Part shown: in pieces, positions 1 through 12,719 of the stretch
Numbering within the stretch: position 1 is the first letter of the stretch
Layout: each line of letters opens with the position of its first letter
Assembly: GCF_002575655.3 (NCBI RefSeq)
Contig: NC_053039.3
Coordinates: 376,255,633-376,319,632 of the forward strand
Direction: 5' to 3'
DNA from: Aegilops tauschii subsp. strangulata
Taxonomy: Eukaryota; Streptophyta; Magnoliopsida; Poales; Poaceae
Length of the DNA stretch: 64,000 bases
The notes under the pieces: generated by a model
Databases searched by the model: none
Seen by the model: only the letters and a program-made list of their open reading frames with translations
What the model was told of the DNA's origin: nothing
Position numbers and translations under genes: made by a program

Positions 1-904
1 TGTTCTGTCTCGTCGTCTCATTATCAGCTTCAACATAAGCCGCCACTCGGGGCGAGTCATGACGGGTATAACTTGGGAGAACCGCCTCTGCACCATAGAC
101 TATGAAGAAAGGCGTATAGCCTGTTGACCTGTTGGGGGTGGTATTGATACTCCAAAGCACTGAAGGTAACTCCTCAACCCAACAACCCGACGTTCGTTCC
201 AAAGGAACCATAAGCCGGGGCCTGATGCCTCTCAAAATTTCCTGGTTAGCCCTATCTGCTTGACCATTAGACCGTGGATGAGCCACAGAAGAAACATCAA
301 GACGAATATGCTCTCTTTGATAGGACTCCTTCATAGCACCCTTAGACAAATTAGTGCCATTATTAGTGATGATACTATGAGGATAACCAAAGCGGAAGAT
401 CAGCTTTTTAACAAACTGAACTGCAGTCCCTACATCACACTTGCTAATTGGCTCTGCCTCTACCCACTTGGTAAATTTGTCAACCGCCACCAAAAGGTGC
501 GTCTTCTTATCCTTGGACCTCTTGAAAGATCCAACCATATCAAGCCCCCAGACTACAAATGACCAAGTTATTGGAATCATCCGCAACTCTTGAGCCGGCA
601 CATGAGCTCATCGAGAAAATTTCTGACATCCATCGCACTTGCTGATGATATCTTCTGCATCCGCATGAGCCGTCAACCAATAAAACCCATGACAAAACGC
701 CTTAGCCACTAAAGATTTCGAGCCAGCATGATGGCCACAATCGCCTTCATGAATCTCTCGTAAGATTTGACGGCCCTCCTAAGGAGAAACACATCGTTGG
801 AATACACCTGTCACACTACAGTGGTGTAACTCGCCGTTGACAATAGTCATAGACTTAGACCGCCGGGTTATCTGCCTTGCCAAAGTTTCATCCTCAGGTA
901 ACTC
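1..904 (-). pseudogene. Ty3/gypsy pol fragment: integrase
   Basis: Read right to left on the minus strand this is the integrase of a gypsy retrotransposon, which inserts element cDNA into the chromosome. An HHCC-type zinc-binding part (HEGDCGHHAG, then CDGC) is followed by the catalytic core with WGLDMVGSF (first Asp), SIITNNGTNL and SNGQADRAN. The usual second Asp (TDNG) is Asn here (codon 364-362) and the usual Glu (AERAN) is Asp (codon 256-254), with the expected 35-residue spacing. Two in-frame stops lie in the zinc-binding half. The reading continues beyond the left edge of the window and upstream across the solo LTR into 2376-2747. It is non-functional on three counts. Confidence 0.9.
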
Positions 905-2375
905 TGAAGGAAATATGCCCTAGAGGCAATAATAAAGTTATTATTTATTTCTTTATATCATGATAAATTTTTATTATTCATGCTAGAATTGTATTGACCG
1001 GAAACATGATACATGTGTGAATACATAGACAAACAGAGTGTCACTAGTATGCCTCTACTTGACTAGCTCGTTGATCAAAGATGGTTATGTTTCCTAGCCA
1101 TAGACAAAGATTTGTCATTTGATTAACATGATCACATCATTAGGAGAATGATGTGATTGACCTGACCCATTCCGTTAGCTTAGGACTTGATCGTTTAGTA
1201 TGTTCCTATTGCTTTCTTCATGACTTATACATGTTCCTATGACTATGAGATTATGCAACTCCCGTTTACCGGAGGAACACTTTGTGTGCTACCAAAGGTC
1301 ACAACATAACTAGGTGATTATAAAGGTGGTCTATAGGTGTCTCCGAAGGTACTTGTTGGGTTGGCGTATTTCGAGATTAGGATTTGTCACTGCGATTGTC
1401 AGAGAGGTATCTCTGGGCCCACTTGGTAATGCACATCACTATAAGCCTTGCAAGCATTGCAACTAATGAGTTAGTTGCGGGATGATGTATTACGGAACGA
1501 GTAAAGAGACTTGCCGGTAACGAGATTGAACTAGGTATTGAGATACCGATGATCGAATCTCGGGCAAGTAATAACATACCGATGACAAAGGGAACAACAT
1601 ATGTTGTTATGCGGTTTGACCGATAAATATCTTCGTAGAATATGTGGGAGCCAATATGAGCATCCACGTTCCGCTATTGGTTATTGACCGGAGACGTGTC
1701 TCGGTCATGTCTACATAGTTCTCGAACCCGTATGGTCCGCACGCTTAAAGTTCGATGACGGTTATATTATGAGTTTATGTGTTTTGATGTACCGAAGGTA
1801 GGTCGGAGTCCCGGATGTGATCACGGACATGACGAGGAGTCTCGAAATGGTCGAGACGTAAGGATCGATATATTGGACGACTATGTTCGTACACCGGAAT
1901 GGTTTCGGGAGTATCGGGCATATACCGGAGTACCGGGGGGTTACCTGAATCCCCCGAGGAGACTAATGGACCTATTGGGCCCTAGTGGAGAAGAGGAGGG
2001 GCGGCCAAGGGCAGCCGCGTGCCCCCTCCCCCCTGTACGAATTGGACAAGGACGGGGGGGCGCCCCCCTTCCTTTCCCCCTCTCTCTCCTTCCCTTCTCC
2101 TATCCTACTCGCACATGGAAGGGGGGAGTCCTACTCCCGGTGGGAGTAGGACTCCTCATGGGGCACGCCAAGGGTGGCCGGCCCCCTCCCCCTCCTCCAC
2201 TCCTTTATATACGGGGAGGGAGGCACCCCTTGGAGACAGAACAAGTGATCCCTTGGATCTCTTAGCCATGTGCGGTGCCCCCCTCCACCATAATCCACCT
2301 CGATAATATTGTAGCGGTGCTTAGGTGAAGCCCTGCGTCGGTAGAACATCATCATCATCACTACGTTCCCCAACA
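905..2375 (+). mobile_element. Solo LTR, Angela/WIS-like copia
   Basis: Starts TGAAGGAAATATGCC and ends ACTACGTTCCCCAACA, matching both ends of the copia LTR at 23291-24999. The 5 bp on each side are identical (AACTC at 900-904 and 2376-2380), so this is a genuine insertion that later lost its interior and one LTR by LTR-LTR recombination. Compared with the full LTR, roughly 270-290 bp just before the terminal 15 bp are missing: the run atcatcatca joins directly to ctacgttcc. Open frames inside it (around 1777-2306) are LTR shadows, not genes. Splicing the LTR out restores the gypsy reading frame on both sides. Confidence 0.95.
2204..2211 (+). promoter_or_regulatory. TATA box in solo LTR
   Basis: TTTATATA followed by a purine-rich stretch, at the same place as TTTATATA in the other two copia LTRs (24573-24580 and 60392-60399). 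This is the likely core promoter of the retrotransposon. Confidence 0.55.
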
Positions 2376-2747
2376 AACTCGCCCTGGGTCATATAAGCCA
2401 GGTAAGGCAAAATCCAATCTGGAATAGCATGAAGAGCCGCCACCAATTGCGCCTCCAGGCAGGGACAACAAGGTCTCCTTCAGACGGCATCTTAATTGAA
2501 GGATTGTGTAAAACATCCAGGAACACATTAGGAGGCACCGGCTTACGTTGAGACCCAAGCCAGCTTAAGGCATCAGCCACCTCATTCTTCCATCGGTCAA
2601 GGTGATCTACCTGATAACCCTTAAAATGAACAACAATATTATCAACCGCCCGACGATAAGCCGCCATGAGTGGGTCTTTGGAGTCCCACTTGCCAGAGAC
2701 TTGCTGAGCCACAAGATCTGAGTCGCCCAGACACCTGACCCGGCTAA
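2376..2747 (-). pseudogene. Ty3/gypsy pol fragment: RNase H and linker
   Basis: Minus-strand reading contains GDSDLVAQQVSG (RNase H, Asp-containing motif), RWKNEVADALSWLGSQ and PNVFLD, a typical linker between RNase H and integrase. It joins in frame to the integrase part at 904 once the solo LTR and one AACTC copy are removed. The upstream side (reverse transcriptase) is absent: the sequence stops at 2747 where a CACTA element begins. No stop is seen between about 2712 and 2389. Confidence 0.85.
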
Positions 2748-2946
2748 CACTACTACAGGATGCTGCTCACGCAACACTACGATCAGAGACCCTTTGACAA
2801 AACTGTGTGTGATGCATTAATCACAAACGGGGATGTAAAAAAACTGTCAAAAAAGATGCAAAATGTTTGCGATGGCAGAGACATCAAACATGGTTCATAT
2901 TTTAGTTACGTGTGCGATGCGGGGCATACGGTTCAGGTCAATGACC

Positions 2947-3190
2947 TATTTGTGATGAGGCAGAACAACAGAAACAGGCAGCTAGATGAAGGTGTGTGAG
3001 ATATACGACATACAGTTGACTCCGATAATCTATTTGTGATGAGGCGGAACAACAGAAACGGGCAGCCAGATGAAGGTGTGTGCGATATACGGCATACATT
3101 TCACTCGGATGAACTGTTTGTTATTAGGCAACACAAAAGAAACGGTCAGCCAGATCAAGGTGTGTGCGATATACGACATACGAAACAATA
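2947..3190. repeat. 84-bp direct subterminal repeats, about 3 copies
   Basis: Copies begin at 2947 (tatttgtgatgagg), 3031 and 3115, an exact 84-bp step. Each carries gaacaacagaaac, then ggtgtgtgcgatatac and a gcatac/gacatac end. The decay grows to the right. Similar phrases recur near 21200 and 23230-23290, suggesting the same CACTA group. Confidence 0.8.
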
Positions 3191-3462
3191 TTCTTTATTC
3201 TGAATAGTGTGCTCTCTTGGGCACACAAGTATATGGATCATAGCCTTGGGCGAGCAATGTGCCCGCACGCGTCGTGCTAGCTCGATATTCCTTCTATGCT
3301 AAGTTTCCATTAATTGATGGCATTTTATGAACACGCCACCGTTTCCCGCCATTTTCTCATCGGTTTCCCGCCGCCACCCAACGATATTGCGCATAGACCT
3401 AGGCGGGGCGCGACGCACGGAGTCAACAAGCGCAGCCTATAGGACATCCACCTTTCCCAAGC

Positions 3463-4223
3463 ATGCCAACCCACAAAAGCGCCGCCTCTGCCATCAACCT
3501 CCTCGACAAGGGAAACGAGAAGGCGCCACGACCCATCGAGGCTGAGGCGCTCCCTGGCAATGCGATGGACGATGCTGTGATGCGCGTCATCGCCAAGGTT
3601 GAGCAGACCCTTGGCGCATGGCGCTTCAACGCCTCAGATCAAGATAGGCATGTCAGCGCCGAGAGGCTACAGCTCGCCGCACAACATGATCGATGGCGCA
3701 CCGTAGAGCAAGCTAGGCGCGTCCATGCCGATAGGCTGCGGCTTGCTGCACAGTGAGACCGTTGGAGCACCGCAGAGCGAGAGGTGCGGCGTGCCGCACA
3801 GCAACAACAGATCCATCGGCGCTTGCCTGCTGTCACAGGGCGTTGCAGCTGGGTACACATCCCGTCAGTACCCCCATTCCTCGCCAGAAGTGGGCAGAGG
3901 ACATGTGCGCCGTACTTGCACCAGAGACCGGCCGCGCCGTACTTGCACTGGACGCCCGCCGCGCCATTCACATGGGTCACGTCGTTCGCCTTGTCCGCGG
4001 CTCGCTCGATGCCAACGCGCTGGTCGCTAGGCTCGACCGCCTCCTTGGCCCAGGTGTCCACCTGGGCGCAGTAAGGGAACATGGCCGTCGCATCCTTGAG
4101 CTGGTGATCTCCGGTGAAATATCCATGTTGGAGCTCGAGATCGTGCTCCAGATGTACCGCGAGCATGTCGACCGCTTGGACGAACGCCTGCACGAGTTCA
4201 CGCTGAGCCAAGAGGTACTGTAG
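3463..4223 (+). pseudogene. Broken accessory ORF in CACTA, unknown function
   Basis: A GC-rich coding-like stretch starts at ATG 3463 (MPTHKSAASAINLLDKG). It has a charged, probably helical segment with repeated DRHVSAERLQLAAQ / RRVHADRLRLAAQ units. A TGA at 3754-3756 interrupts the frame; it continues in the same frame (STAEREVRRAAQQQQ) and then shifts near 3890-3905 into AEDMCAVLAPETGRAVLALD, ending at the stop after LHEFTLSQEVL. The C-terminal part looks like an amphipathic helical domain. I do not recognise the family. One nonsense and one frameshift lesion argue it is dead here. Confidence 0.55.
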
Positions 4224-4578
4224 GCAAGGGCTGCTGGTCATGGTCTCATGGATGCATTTTATTTTGTTGAGTCATTTCGACGTGCATCGCTATGTATTCA
4301 CATCAATCATAATATTGCTATGTTTTCAATGTTTGTACTCTGTTTTCCGTTCTTATATGTTCTAATTCAATATGTGTGTTTATGCTTTCCATTCTGTATA
4401 TGTGGATGATAATAGCTAGATACAAATTAGTATACGAAAATAGACAGAAAATGAAATTCATAATATATATTAATTGTTCATTAGTTCAGCACAGAATATT
4501 TATAATATCATCACATATATGTGATGATACTTAACTACTAGGTAAAATGCATAAAATTGAAAACGAACAATACTAAAA
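4224..4578. other. AT-rich spacer between two CACTA ORFs
   Basis: Low-complexity AT-rich DNA separating the two convergent ORF remnants, consistent with their 3' flanks. It includes a short palindrome around catcacatatatgtgatg near 4510-4526. Nothing else recognisable. Confidence 0.5.
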
Positions 4579-5189
4579 CTAATAATCCCTCCTAGGGGTA
4601 GTATTCCGGCAGCCCCTCGCCAGCAGCTCCCTAGTGCGCGGAGTCTTCCCAGCGCGGAGGCAGTACTCCGCCTCCTCTGCCTCGCAGCGTTTGACGTACT
4701 GATCTGCCTCTTGCTGGCGGACGAGCGTGAACGATCTTGCCATTTCGTTGGGCGCCCACTGGAGCTCCTCATCGGTGGCACGCTAGAGATTATCAGCCCA
4801 CCTCCACACAGCGATGAGGCGCCTAGCACCTTTGACATTCCTCGGGAAGTACCCGTCTTTGTACACCTCCTCCGCACGACGACGCGCCCACCCCCAAAGA
4901 TCCACCGCCTCCTTTTTCCTGGCGGCATCACGGGCTTCATAGGCCGCCTGGTACCTGGCTTCCTCCTCCGCCATCTCCTTCCAGAACGCCACTTGCCTGG
5001 CTTTCTCAGCCGGCAGCAGCGACTTCCACAGACAAAGATTGTACTGGCCCCAAAACCACTCCAAAGTTGGGGGTCCGGCGCAACCTCGTCCGACGGCGCG
5101 TAGGGGTCCTTTTCGTCACTCCTCTTCGACTAAGCGTTCTCAGGGGGCGACGCCTCCTCGTCGGTGCGTGTGTAGATCACTGGCGCCAT
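4579..5189 (-). pseudogene. Broken CACTA-associated ORF, copy 1
   Basis: Minus-strand start at 5189 reads MAPVIYTRTDEEASPPENA, then a stop, then SKRSDEKDPYAPSDEVAP. One C is missing relative to the second copy (13630-13955), shifting the frame before EWFWGQYNLCLWKSLLPAEK. After that comes a long Ala/Glu/Arg-rich helix (EMAEEEARYQAAYEARDAAR), WADNL, a TAG, and a continuation RATDEELQWAPNEMARSF to a stop at 4579-4581. The helix suggests a coiled coil. I do not know its function. Lesions: two nonsense codons and a 1-nt deletion. Confidence 0.6.
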
Positions 5190-7587
5190 GGTAGAGATTT
5201 AGGGGAAAGAGAGAGGCGAGCAAGGGGAGGATGTAGATGAGAATGCAGGCGGGACGACGTGAGAAAGTTAGTATTTATTGGCGGCTGGAATCTAGATCAA
5301 CGGGAATAGTACACACGTCGGTCGCCGGAATTTACGAGTACTGTAGTTTGAATTTGTCAGGACCCTGATCCTAAGTCACACCGATCTAGCATGTAACACA
5401 TCATATCACTTTGCGTCCTCAAGCACGGTATTCCCACGGGTGCCACCTTACCTGGCCCGGAACCGTTTGCGCCTTTTGGCTCACGTATATGATAGTGTCA
5501 CTAGAATCCATATGACAAAGAACCCGGGCAGACATGACTAGTCGTAAACCCAAAGTGGCACTAACTTACAGGGACAGGCATATATTAACCAGCAACGAAC
5601 GTGTTGGTCATCAGCGAGTGAAACCGGGCTGTAGCAGCTGGGTTACAAACATGGGTCTCATGACCCAACATAGAGAGCATACAAGCAACAAGCGGAAGCA
5701 TAAACATGTCTGAGTACAGACAACTATAGAAGAAAAAGGCTGAGAAGCCTGACTATCTACAAGACCCTCCCAAGGGTACAAGATCAGAGCTGAGGTAACA
5801 AGCTAAACATCGAAGTCCACGCGGAACTACTAGTGAGACTGAAGTCTCTCTGCAAAAACATAAATTAAGCAAACGTGAGTACAAATGTACCCAGCAAGAC
5901 TTACATTAGAACTAGCTACATATGCATCAGTATTAACAAAGGGGGGGGGGTGGAGTTTGACTGCAGCAAGCCAGCTTTGACTCGGTGGCTATCCTGTACT
6001 ACGACTGCACGTAACTCTTTTGAGGTGGCGCACACGAGTCCACATATTCACCATATCAATACACCACTATGGATCCGCTCCCGTCTCCCTACGAGAAGGC
6101 CATCCATAGCACTTACGCTTATCTTGTGCATTTTAGAGTATCCACTTTCACTTGTCTATGAACTGTACAGGCAACCCAGAAGTCCTTTTTCGCGGACACG
6201 ACTATTCGAATAGATGATGTTAACCCTGCAGGGGTGTACTTCTTCACACACGCTCTCGCCACTTACCACCATGTACACGTCGTGTATCTCGACAACCTTC
6301 AAGCGAAAGCCTGGCGAGGGAGTCGGCCACGACCTGACTAACCACACAAGTATCTAGTCCAGGTTTATCGTCTATTCGGGTTCCATCCGCAAGGAGATCC
6401 GGCCGGGGTGTCGCTCACGGCCCCAAACAATGTGTGCAGGGTTCCCAAGCCCACCTCGTCTGATGGATCTACGCTTGGTACACCGTGCCATGGTGCCTAG
6501 TCTGTCCCAAGCCCACCTGTACCGGGTGCCACTTGGTAGACTACTAGCACTACCTACAAACACCAGAAACTAGTTGCAACTCCTGGACAGAGATCGAGGC
6601 GGTTAATAAGCCGAGAGGGGCACTTAAGCATTCCAATGCGTGGTAGTAACTGTTCATGGATCACAAACACAGAACTCAGTTCCTGAGGACGGTTTCATTG
6701 AGACAACCCACCATGTACTCCTACATGACTTCTCACCGCTACCTTTACCAAATCATGTTCACACACTTAGCTCTCAATAGTAGGACATGTTCACCACATT
6801 CCAATTCATCCCCGATGAATCAGACCTGACTCAACTCTAAGCAGTAGCAGGCATGACAACTAGCGTGAATGAGTAGGCACATCAGGGCTCAAACAACTCC
6901 TACTCATGCTAGTGGGTTTCATTTATTTACTATGGCAATGACACGTCATGCAGAGGAAAGGGGTTCAACTACCGCAGCATGTAACAGTTGAATCGTTGTT
7001 GTCCTAATGCAGTAAAAGAGAGCAGGAGCGAGAGAGTGGGATTGTATCGGAATGAACAAGGGGGTTTTGCTTGCCTGGCTCTTCTGAAAATAGTATAATT
7101 CTTCATCGGTGTCATCGATCTGATCATCGGAACATACGTCTACCGAGGGGGAACAACCACCAGCAAACAAGAGGGAACATAATCAATGAAATGCAACAAT
7201 ATGATGCATGATAATGACATGGCAATATGCTGTTGATTGGGCTAATGCAACTAGCAACCAGATTAAATGAAGTTGGTTTGAATATAAGATTCAAATTCAA
7301 ACTCCATATGTGATTATTCAAATGCCATTTAATTGATTTGACCTGATCAGCAGGCATAAGTTGTTCTAACATGCATCAAAAAGGTACAGATGGATAGATT
7401 GGATTTTTCTGATCATTTTTCATATATAAATTATTTCATTCTGAGCTATGGTTGAATTTCTACGATTTTTAGAAGTTTTGAACATTTTCTGAAATAAATA
7501 AACCATTTCTGATTTATTTTAAACTCCAGAAACATTTACTGCGTCAGCACTACGTCATGCTGACCTCAGCAGGTCAATAGACGGGGT
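4866..7587. repeat. Segmental duplication, copy 1
   Basis: Matches 13630-18124 in direct orientation at high identity. It includes part of the CACTA ORF, the CACTA-LTR junction and about 2.2 kb of LTR. Relative to copy 2, about 345 bp (equivalent of roughly 14408-14755) are deleted at 5640/5641, and the 1,425-bp CACTA insertion is absent: the intact target site lies at about 6716-6722, tacatg followed by acttctcacc. Confidence 0.9.
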
Positions 7588-9200
7588 CCAGGTCAAACCT
7601 GACGTGCGGGGTCCACACGTCAGTGGCACAGGGCTGGCTTGGGTGGATGATAGGTGGGACCGGTCAACGCTGACTTGACCAAAGTCAAAGCTAACACGTG
7701 GGGTCCACACAGATTAGCACTAATCTAAACAGGAAATTTAGACTAACCTAATTAGGCTGGGGGACTCACATGTCAGTGTCTGTTAGGATGGGTAGTTAAC
7801 GTATATTAGCACTAATTACGCCGCCACGTCGGCATGCCGGAGTTTGGCCGGCGGCGACCTCAAGCCGCGGTGGAGTCTGCTCGGGATTGAGCTACAGGCG
7901 ATGGTTTTGAGCGTGGTTTGTAGCTACAGGACGCTGGCACTCGCGCGCATCCATTGCAGTAAGAGGTAGCAGCTGGGGTGGCCGGAGCTTGCCGGAGTGG
8001 ATCCCGCGGCGGCTGCCGGAGCTCGGGTTCGAGCGGCGCAGCGCTATGGTGCATTGGAAGACGAGCTGGCGCTAGCGTTGGCTTTCTGCGGAGCTGCTGA
8101 GCACGTATTCGTGCTCGGGCACGAGCTTTGCTAGCTCTAGTTACGGCGACGACAAGAACAGCGGCGACCGGCTCTCGGGTCCGGTGGAACCACGGTCTAG
8201 AGAGAGCAAATGAGCGCGGGGAGAGAGGGGTTCGGCCCGTGAGCTCACAGCAGAGACGATGGGATGGTCAGCGTGCTCGGGGGACGCCTGGGGACGACGA
8301 GACGTTGCCAGCAATCTCGGGCGCTGGAGGTTGAAGACGACGACGATGGCGGCGTTGCAGGGGCTCCCGCGGTCGCGTGCTTTAGCATGCGGCTCCATGG
8401 CGTCGAGGCGGAGCTAGGGGACCGGACGGCGAGGCGAGGCGTGCGCGGTGGCTGCGGTGGTGCTCGTCAGCGCTCTCTGGTGCGCTCGGGGAGGAGAGGG
8501 AGAGCGCGCCAGGGGAGGGAGAACGAGGGCAAGGGTGAGAGAGAGACCAGGAAGTGTGCGTGGCCTCGTCTAGAGGATCGGGGAGGGTGGCAACCAGGCA
8601 GGAGGTGGCCACGCGCGGCGTCGACGCTCGCCACCGAGCTGCTTCATGCGCTGGCACGGGGAAGAAGATGGGTGTGCCCCTGGTGGGCTGGGCCGCCAGG
8701 TGGCCTGGCCAGGTGGGCTGCTGCTACAGGTAAGAAGCCCAGGTGGGTTTGTTGTTCTGCTTTCTATTTATTTAAACATTTGCCACTGTTCAAAAATTCA
8801 AAGCTGAACTTAAACAATGCCAAACATTCCTCTGAATATTTTTATGTTGCTGGATGGACTATTCCAAATGCACATAAAATGTTTCAGAGTATTTGGAAAT
8901 ATATTCTATACATGTTATGAATATAATTCCAAATGCAAATAAAATAATGATTTAAATTCAGTGCCCAAAATATTCCAAAAAATGTTCATTATTTTTGGTT
9001 TGGTGCAAAAACCTCTGCCAAATATAACCAACATTATTTAAGGCCATTTTGGAGCATTGAATGCATTTTCCACGGTTCTTTGCCCTGCTTTTGATTAAAG
9101 TTTTGAGGCTTCAACAATCCTCAATTCAAGTTTCGGAAATTTAAATAAGATGCATGGATGCAATGCCACTAATTACAAGCATTAAACCGGGGTTGTGACA
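5355..9200 (-). mobile_element. Long LTR of a gypsy element (3' LTR), copy 1
   Basis: Bounded by TGTCAGGACC at 5355 and GGTTGTGACA at 9200, giving TG...CA ends on either strand. Just to the right, the minus strand reads agtgggggtgagt (9201-9213), a polypurine tract immediately 5' of TGTCACAACCCC. The element therefore lies on the minus strand and this is its 3' LTR. The length, about 3.85 kb, is unusually long. A GC-rich part (about 7850-8700) holds several overlapping open frames that have no recognisable protein. A G10 run sits at about 5941-5950. The left flank is the CACTA (gaatt). Confidence 0.8.
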
Positions 9201-12200
9201 ACTCACCCCCACTAAACAAGAATCTCGTCCCAAGATTCAAGACGTGAGGTAAGAAGACGGAGGGGACACCAATCTAACACGATCTTCATGGTCCAATTGC
9301 CATCTCGAAGACATTGATTCATTGCTTCATATTGATCTTTGACGTCTTTGCTTTCGAGATCTTCATCCAACACGATGATGACAGAAAGAAGCTCTACAAG
9401 AATCGATCTTCTTGAAGATCGAGCAAATCAAGATCAAATCATGGAGTGAGATGTAGGAACATCTCTTGAGTTGAGACATAAAAACACACATCAGGTGGAT
9501 GGAAAGAAACAGATGAAGAAGGTTCAATTTGGTAGGCAAGAATCCCACGCCTAAGTAAGACGGTGCATAGGTTTCAAATTAGCGAGGAGGTAATTGCCAT
9601 GATTCCATAACGGGACACCTTAGGGAAGGTGACTCGTAGAATTATTCCCTTAAGTTGCAAAAAGAACTAGTTTGGTTACAAAGATCATTGAAACTCTTTA
9701 TACCAGCCTAAGGCAATCACAATTGATCGTTTGAATGAATTCGAAAGAATGGCATACTCAGTTTGGAGAGGAAACTAGAGTTATAAGACAACTCGGCAAA
9801 CGGGAGGCACATTCCAATTGATACCGAGGATATAACCTAGTAACTGAGCGTGCTTTCAAGAACTTGAGCATTTCCATACTCATCAAGATCTTACCAACAT
9901 CCGTGCCAAGGATCCTGGCAACACATCATACTACCATGATGAACAATGATGGAGAATGCAGATGCAAAGGAAAACAACACTTTCTCGGATTTCACCTTAG
10001 TGGTGCCAAGGAAACAAAATCGGGATGATCGACCGAGAGACATTTAGCACTCCGCTTCTAATGTTCTCCTTGATGTACCAGCTTAACCCGATACCATTCG
10101 GTATCTGGAACATCAAGTAAAGGTCTGACTTCGGGAGAACAAGGGATCCATAAGGAACAACTTCTAAAATAAGTCGCACAACATCCTTATGGGGAGGATG
10201 GTCAAATTTCTCAGTTAAGATGCTACAATAATAGATCTTCGGCTAGGTGTGTCGGCCAACATCAACCTTGTCGGGACCTACATGATAGATCTTGGAAAAG
10301 TTCCAATCATCATATCTGCCTGAGATTCAGATCTAGTTGGTAACAAGACATTTCAGACGACATGTCTGAAAAGGAAAGGTTGCAACACAAATCGACGAGA
10401 TGAGGTTGCGAGATTCTCGGGAAATGGACTATGGTAGTAAGCTCCAAAACATGAGCTAGTTCTGCTACACGCATGTGAACACGCTGTCCCAGACAAGCAT
10501 GACCACGTAGTAGTCTTACAACAAAACACTACCGAGTTCTAGTTGGGAACCGTTATCTTGGTAACAAAGTCTTGTGCATGACCTATTAGCACAACAACTC
10601 CCTTTCCTTGAACAAGTCAATCAGTGGCTTGGCATGCTAGGGATACATATAGAATGGAGGTAGCTAATCTCACAAACCAAAGTATACTTCGCACATGCAT
10701 GACTGACTTGGGATGATTCCAGAGGAAGCAACATTGACTTTCTCGAGTTCACGGTGGCAACTTGCATCAAATGCACATAAATTAGAGGAAGTCACTCTCT
10801 CATCCGAACATAAGCTTCATGAACGAAACATGAAGATAATGCTTATAAAAGTTTCCAACACTAATTAGATGTTCGACATGAATCATGGACAAGATGAAAA
10901 TATTGTCAATGGGCTCAACAACAAATCATCGATACTTCCATGAGGATGGAATTCCACAACTATGTGAACACGGTGATAGCATTGGTCAGACCCAAAAGAT
11001 GTAATGATGTATGCTCAAGGATACAACCACGTGTAAGACAACATTACGAACATCGTTGGTTCTAATTTGATTTGACGATAGCCCACACTCAAATCAAAGG
11101 ATTGATAATACAATAGCACCAACAATTGATCACGTGGATCAATCGATGAAGATATCATCTTTCTTCAACATAGATACAAGATATCCCTTAGGGATGAGCA
11201 TGATCAGACAAGCTTTTATCTTCCAACTCTCCAAGTTGTTGTTAAGCTTAACCAACTAGCTCAGGGGTATCCAACACAGATTCTTCGAGAAAAGGGTGGC
11301 TACAAGAAACCAACTTGATCACGAACTCAACATAGTGGTCAGGTGACAACCTGGTGTTACCTCCGAGAAGATATTCGAAAAATCACGAACCACCAATATG
11401 TTACTAAGCTCGAGAACAATCTTGCTTTTCAGGGAAAGACGATATGATCAACTGAGCAAGGGTTTGACAAAATCCTAACTCATTGATCGAAGAGTGCACC
11501 ATCAATAAGGACTAGGTAGCACGATCAATCTTAGGATGATGATTTAATAACCAGCACACTAAGAATGAGAGTGTCGTCCAATAACTACCAAGCAGCAGGG
11601 TTGCTAGGAGTATTGATTTCGCACATCATAGTACACTTGTCGGCATTCCGGTTACAATAACATGGAAACCGAGGAATGAATAATGATGGCAAGAAGTATT
11701 ACTGCGGCAAGAATCCATAAGAGGTGGTGCAATTCTCATGAAATTCTTGACATAAAGATGGTAACACTCCAAGGTAGAACAAAACAAAAGCTGGATTGGC
11801 ATTTGTTTTGCGGAATACAACTACTTTGACCTAATCCCAGAAATGGACGAGGTACTGGAGTTTGTTTCTCCTAGTCATTCCGGAGTAGAATGGCTTGGCG
11901 GACCATAAGAGTAAAAGGCATCGATAAACACGAATGCACACATACTCTTGACTATCGACTGATAGGCTAAGGTCGGAATACAACTAAAGGGGGACAACTC
12001 AAGGAACATATATTTTTCTGAGTTGTGGACGCATGGATTAGTATGTCAAACAAGTTCAAAATATTTCTTCTAGATAATCCATGCAGAAAGATAGGACTGG
12101 CAGATTCACAATGCAGAATGGAGAACTCATCAAGAGCACTCTGGTTGTGATCGTTCGGTTCATCGAGGAACTTCTGCATAAGTAGTTCATGGTATTTGGA

Positions 12201-12557
12201 AGAAGGAAATACCACGAACCTCGAGGACTATCGCAAAGGTTACTAATATCCTAAATGAACTAGCAAACACTATCAACATGAGATAAGTAGAGTAAATCTC
12301 GGGCTCAAGAACCCAGAAATAGAAGGCCTACTAACTAAATGGCATCACAGGATGCTTTCGAGAATAATGGCCAGAATCATCACACTTGGGATACAAAGCA
12401 TTGCTAGATTACTGGGTGGTTTTCCAGGATGCATAGGTCATAATACTAGCTCCATCTTATATGTCGAGGTAGTAGAGTACCTCAACAGACCGTTTAGTGT
12501 GCTTAATCTGGCCCAAATGGACATTAGGAACATGGAGGAATGATTACAAGTGCATCA
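9201..12557 (-). pseudogene. Decayed gypsy internal region (pol remnants)
   Basis: No long open frame remains, but minus-strand fragments are diagnostic. Near 10900-10935 the reading VVEPIDNIFI corresponds to the reverse transcriptase active site (F-I-D-D-I). It is followed by EHLISVG, then LEKVNVAS and WNHPKSVMHVRSIL near 10760-10660, matching the gypsy connection motif W..P.sv..vRsFLG. RNase H, integrase and 3' regions should lie toward 9201, gag/protease toward 12557. Indels and stops are everywhere, so this is an old copy. The right side is cut by a CACTA fragment at about 12558; no 5' LTR or primer-binding site is found there. Confidence 0.65.
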
Positions 12558-12719
12558 CATCTACTAGAAAAAGGCTTATCCCCAATATCTCTACTAGTGG
12601 CGCACCATGATGGTGGTGCGCCACAGCAGTGGCGCACCAGAATCAGGTGTGCCATTGCTATGTTTTTACTAATGGCACACCACATGAGCAGTGCGCCATT
12701 GCTATTTTTTTGGTTCCAC

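Larger units (their letters stand above)
2748..5354. mobile_element. CACTA DNA transposon, left part
   Basis: Begins CACTACTACAGG directly after the gypsy fragment; the preceding TAA would be the 3-bp target duplication. Direct 84-bp subterminal repeats follow (2947-3190), then two decayed accessory ORFs in opposite orientations. The element is cut at 5354 by the long LTR; I could not find the matching right terminus. CACTA elements move by cut and paste and commonly have such subterminal arrays, where the TnpA-like protein binds. Confidence 0.7.

Noticed and set aside
1777..2306. Open frame of about 160 codons as a gene
   Set aside because: It lies wholly inside a copia LTR, overlaps other open frames and is disrupted in the other LTR copies.
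8128..8920. Long GC-rich open frames as a gene
   Set aside because: They lie inside the long gypsy LTR on both strands with no recognisable domain and no splice pattern.
9201..12557. Endogenous plant pararetrovirus
   Set aside because: No coat, movement or protease motifs of that group; the PIDN and PKSV..VRS motifs, LTR and polypurine tract fit gypsy.
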